Made by a program: the position numbers and the translations under genes
Assembly (NCBI GenBank): GCA_013397865.1
Contig: VZTI01005055.1
Coordinates: 186,001-250,000 of the forward strand
DNA: 64,000 nt
DNA from: Struthidea cinerea
Taxonomy: Eukaryota; Chordata; Aves; Passeriformes; Corcoracidae
Reading direction: 5' to 3'
In this document: positions 63,605 through 64,000 of the stretch, piece by piece
Layout: each line of letters starts with the position of its first letter
Numbering within the stretch: position 1 is the first letter of the stretch
The notes under the pieces: generated by a model
The model's database searches: none
Told to the model about the DNA's origin: nothing
The model's input: only the letters and a program-made list of their open reading frames with translations

Positions 63605-64000
63605 TGTACTGGTTTGCAAGGACAGGTTTTAGTAGTGAAGGGCTACACGGGTGGCTTCCATAAGAAGATGCCGGAAGCTTTCCCTGTGTTCCACAAATCC
63701 AACGCCCACCAGCTCCGAGACAGAACCGCTGCTGGCCAATGCTGAGTACATGAGCAGTGGTGGTAGTGCCTCTGGAGTAACGTAATTAAGAAGGGGGGAA
63801 AAATCCTGGACAACAGCGGCTGGGAGAGAGGAGCAAGATGTGAGGGAGAAATGGCTCTGCAGACATCAAGGTCAGTGGAGAAGGAGGGGGAGGAGGTGCT
63901 CCAGGTGCCAGAGTGAGGATTCCACCACAACCCATGAAGATCCATGGTGGAGCTGAGATCCACCTGTAGCCCACGGAGGGCCTCACACCAGAGCAGGTGG
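63605..64000 (+). mobile_element. ERVL-type LTR, TguLTR5-like, runs off the window
   Basis: It starts with TGTACTGGTTTG and follows the passerine ERVL LTR wording: GGTGGCTTCCATAAGAAGAT, CCTGTGTTCCACAAATCC, GCTGCTGGCCAATGCTGAG, then AATTAAGAAGG (a TATA-type box near 63783), CAGACATCAAGGTCAGTGG, GGAGGAGGTGCTCCAGG, and the start of a series of CCCATGAAGATCC / CCCACGGAGG repeat words. 396 bp are visible. Whether a full element or a solo LTR follows cannot be seen. Its presence is the best single indicator that the species is a passerine. The open frames on its minus strand are incidental. Confidence 0.85.

Noticed and set aside
63643..63963. 106-codon minus-strand frame
   Set aside because: Antisense within the ERVL-type LTR.
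1..64000. CRISPR arrays, tRNA or rRNA genes, operons
   Set aside because: No regularly spaced repeats, cloverleaf-type A/B boxes or rRNA words were seen, and the sequence is clearly vertebrate.

Overview
This is AT-rich vertebrate DNA, and it is almost certainly from a bird. The evidence is a set of CR1 (chicken repeat 1) LINE fragments, several with the diagnostic 3' end built on short ATTCTATGAT/ATTCTGTGAT repeats, plus solo LTRs of endogenous retroviruses of types common in songbird genomes. The LTR entering at the right edge (63605) opens with TGTACTGGTTTG and closely resembles the passerine ERVL LTR group I know as TguLTR5. A passerine is therefore my best guess. I see no bacterial-style genes, no tRNA or rRNA genes, no CRISPR array, and no intact long coding gene. 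The window looks like intron or gene desert.

Layout, left to right. A GC-rich solo LTR sits at 1105-1658 (minus strand). A CR1 reverse-transcriptase fragment lies at 5985-7258 (plus). A CR1 3' fragment lies at 10873-11655 (minus). The longest element is a plus-strand CR1 at 21375-24940. It keeps pieces of the ORF1 esterase domain, the endonuclease and the reverse transcriptase, and a 373-bp LTR (22356-22728) interrupts its endonuclease. CR1 tails lie at 36490-36768 and 39275-39377, with a GC-rich block of unknown nature (36769-37600) and a minus-strand LTR (about 38667-38974) between them. A plus-strand LTR lies at 54338-54868. A compound CR1 cluster at 59024-60658 has a minus-strand CR1 inserted into a plus-strand one. 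A solo LTR with a perfect 6-bp target duplication occupies 62221-62732 (minus), and the ERVL LTR begins at 63605 and runs off the window. Two older fragments, MIR-like and L2/L3-like, are also visible. All transposon reading frames are broken.

Host-gene evidence is weak. On the minus strand there are several exon-like segments with good splice signals. The best is 38240-38308. There is also a promoter-plus-first-exon-like arrangement at about 50622-50930, and a local ~385-bp-period duplication (52570-53130) whose two copies share an exon-like core. These are inferences from eye-read splice motifs. I also saw good donor motifs on the plus strand, so they do not establish a gene or its direction.

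I did not find a convincing new biological system. The items most worth checking are the LTR insertion that, when removed with its target duplication, restores the CR1 frame; the duplicated exon-like segment; the candidate exon at 38240; and a strong minus-strand G-quadruplex motif at 9560-9603.
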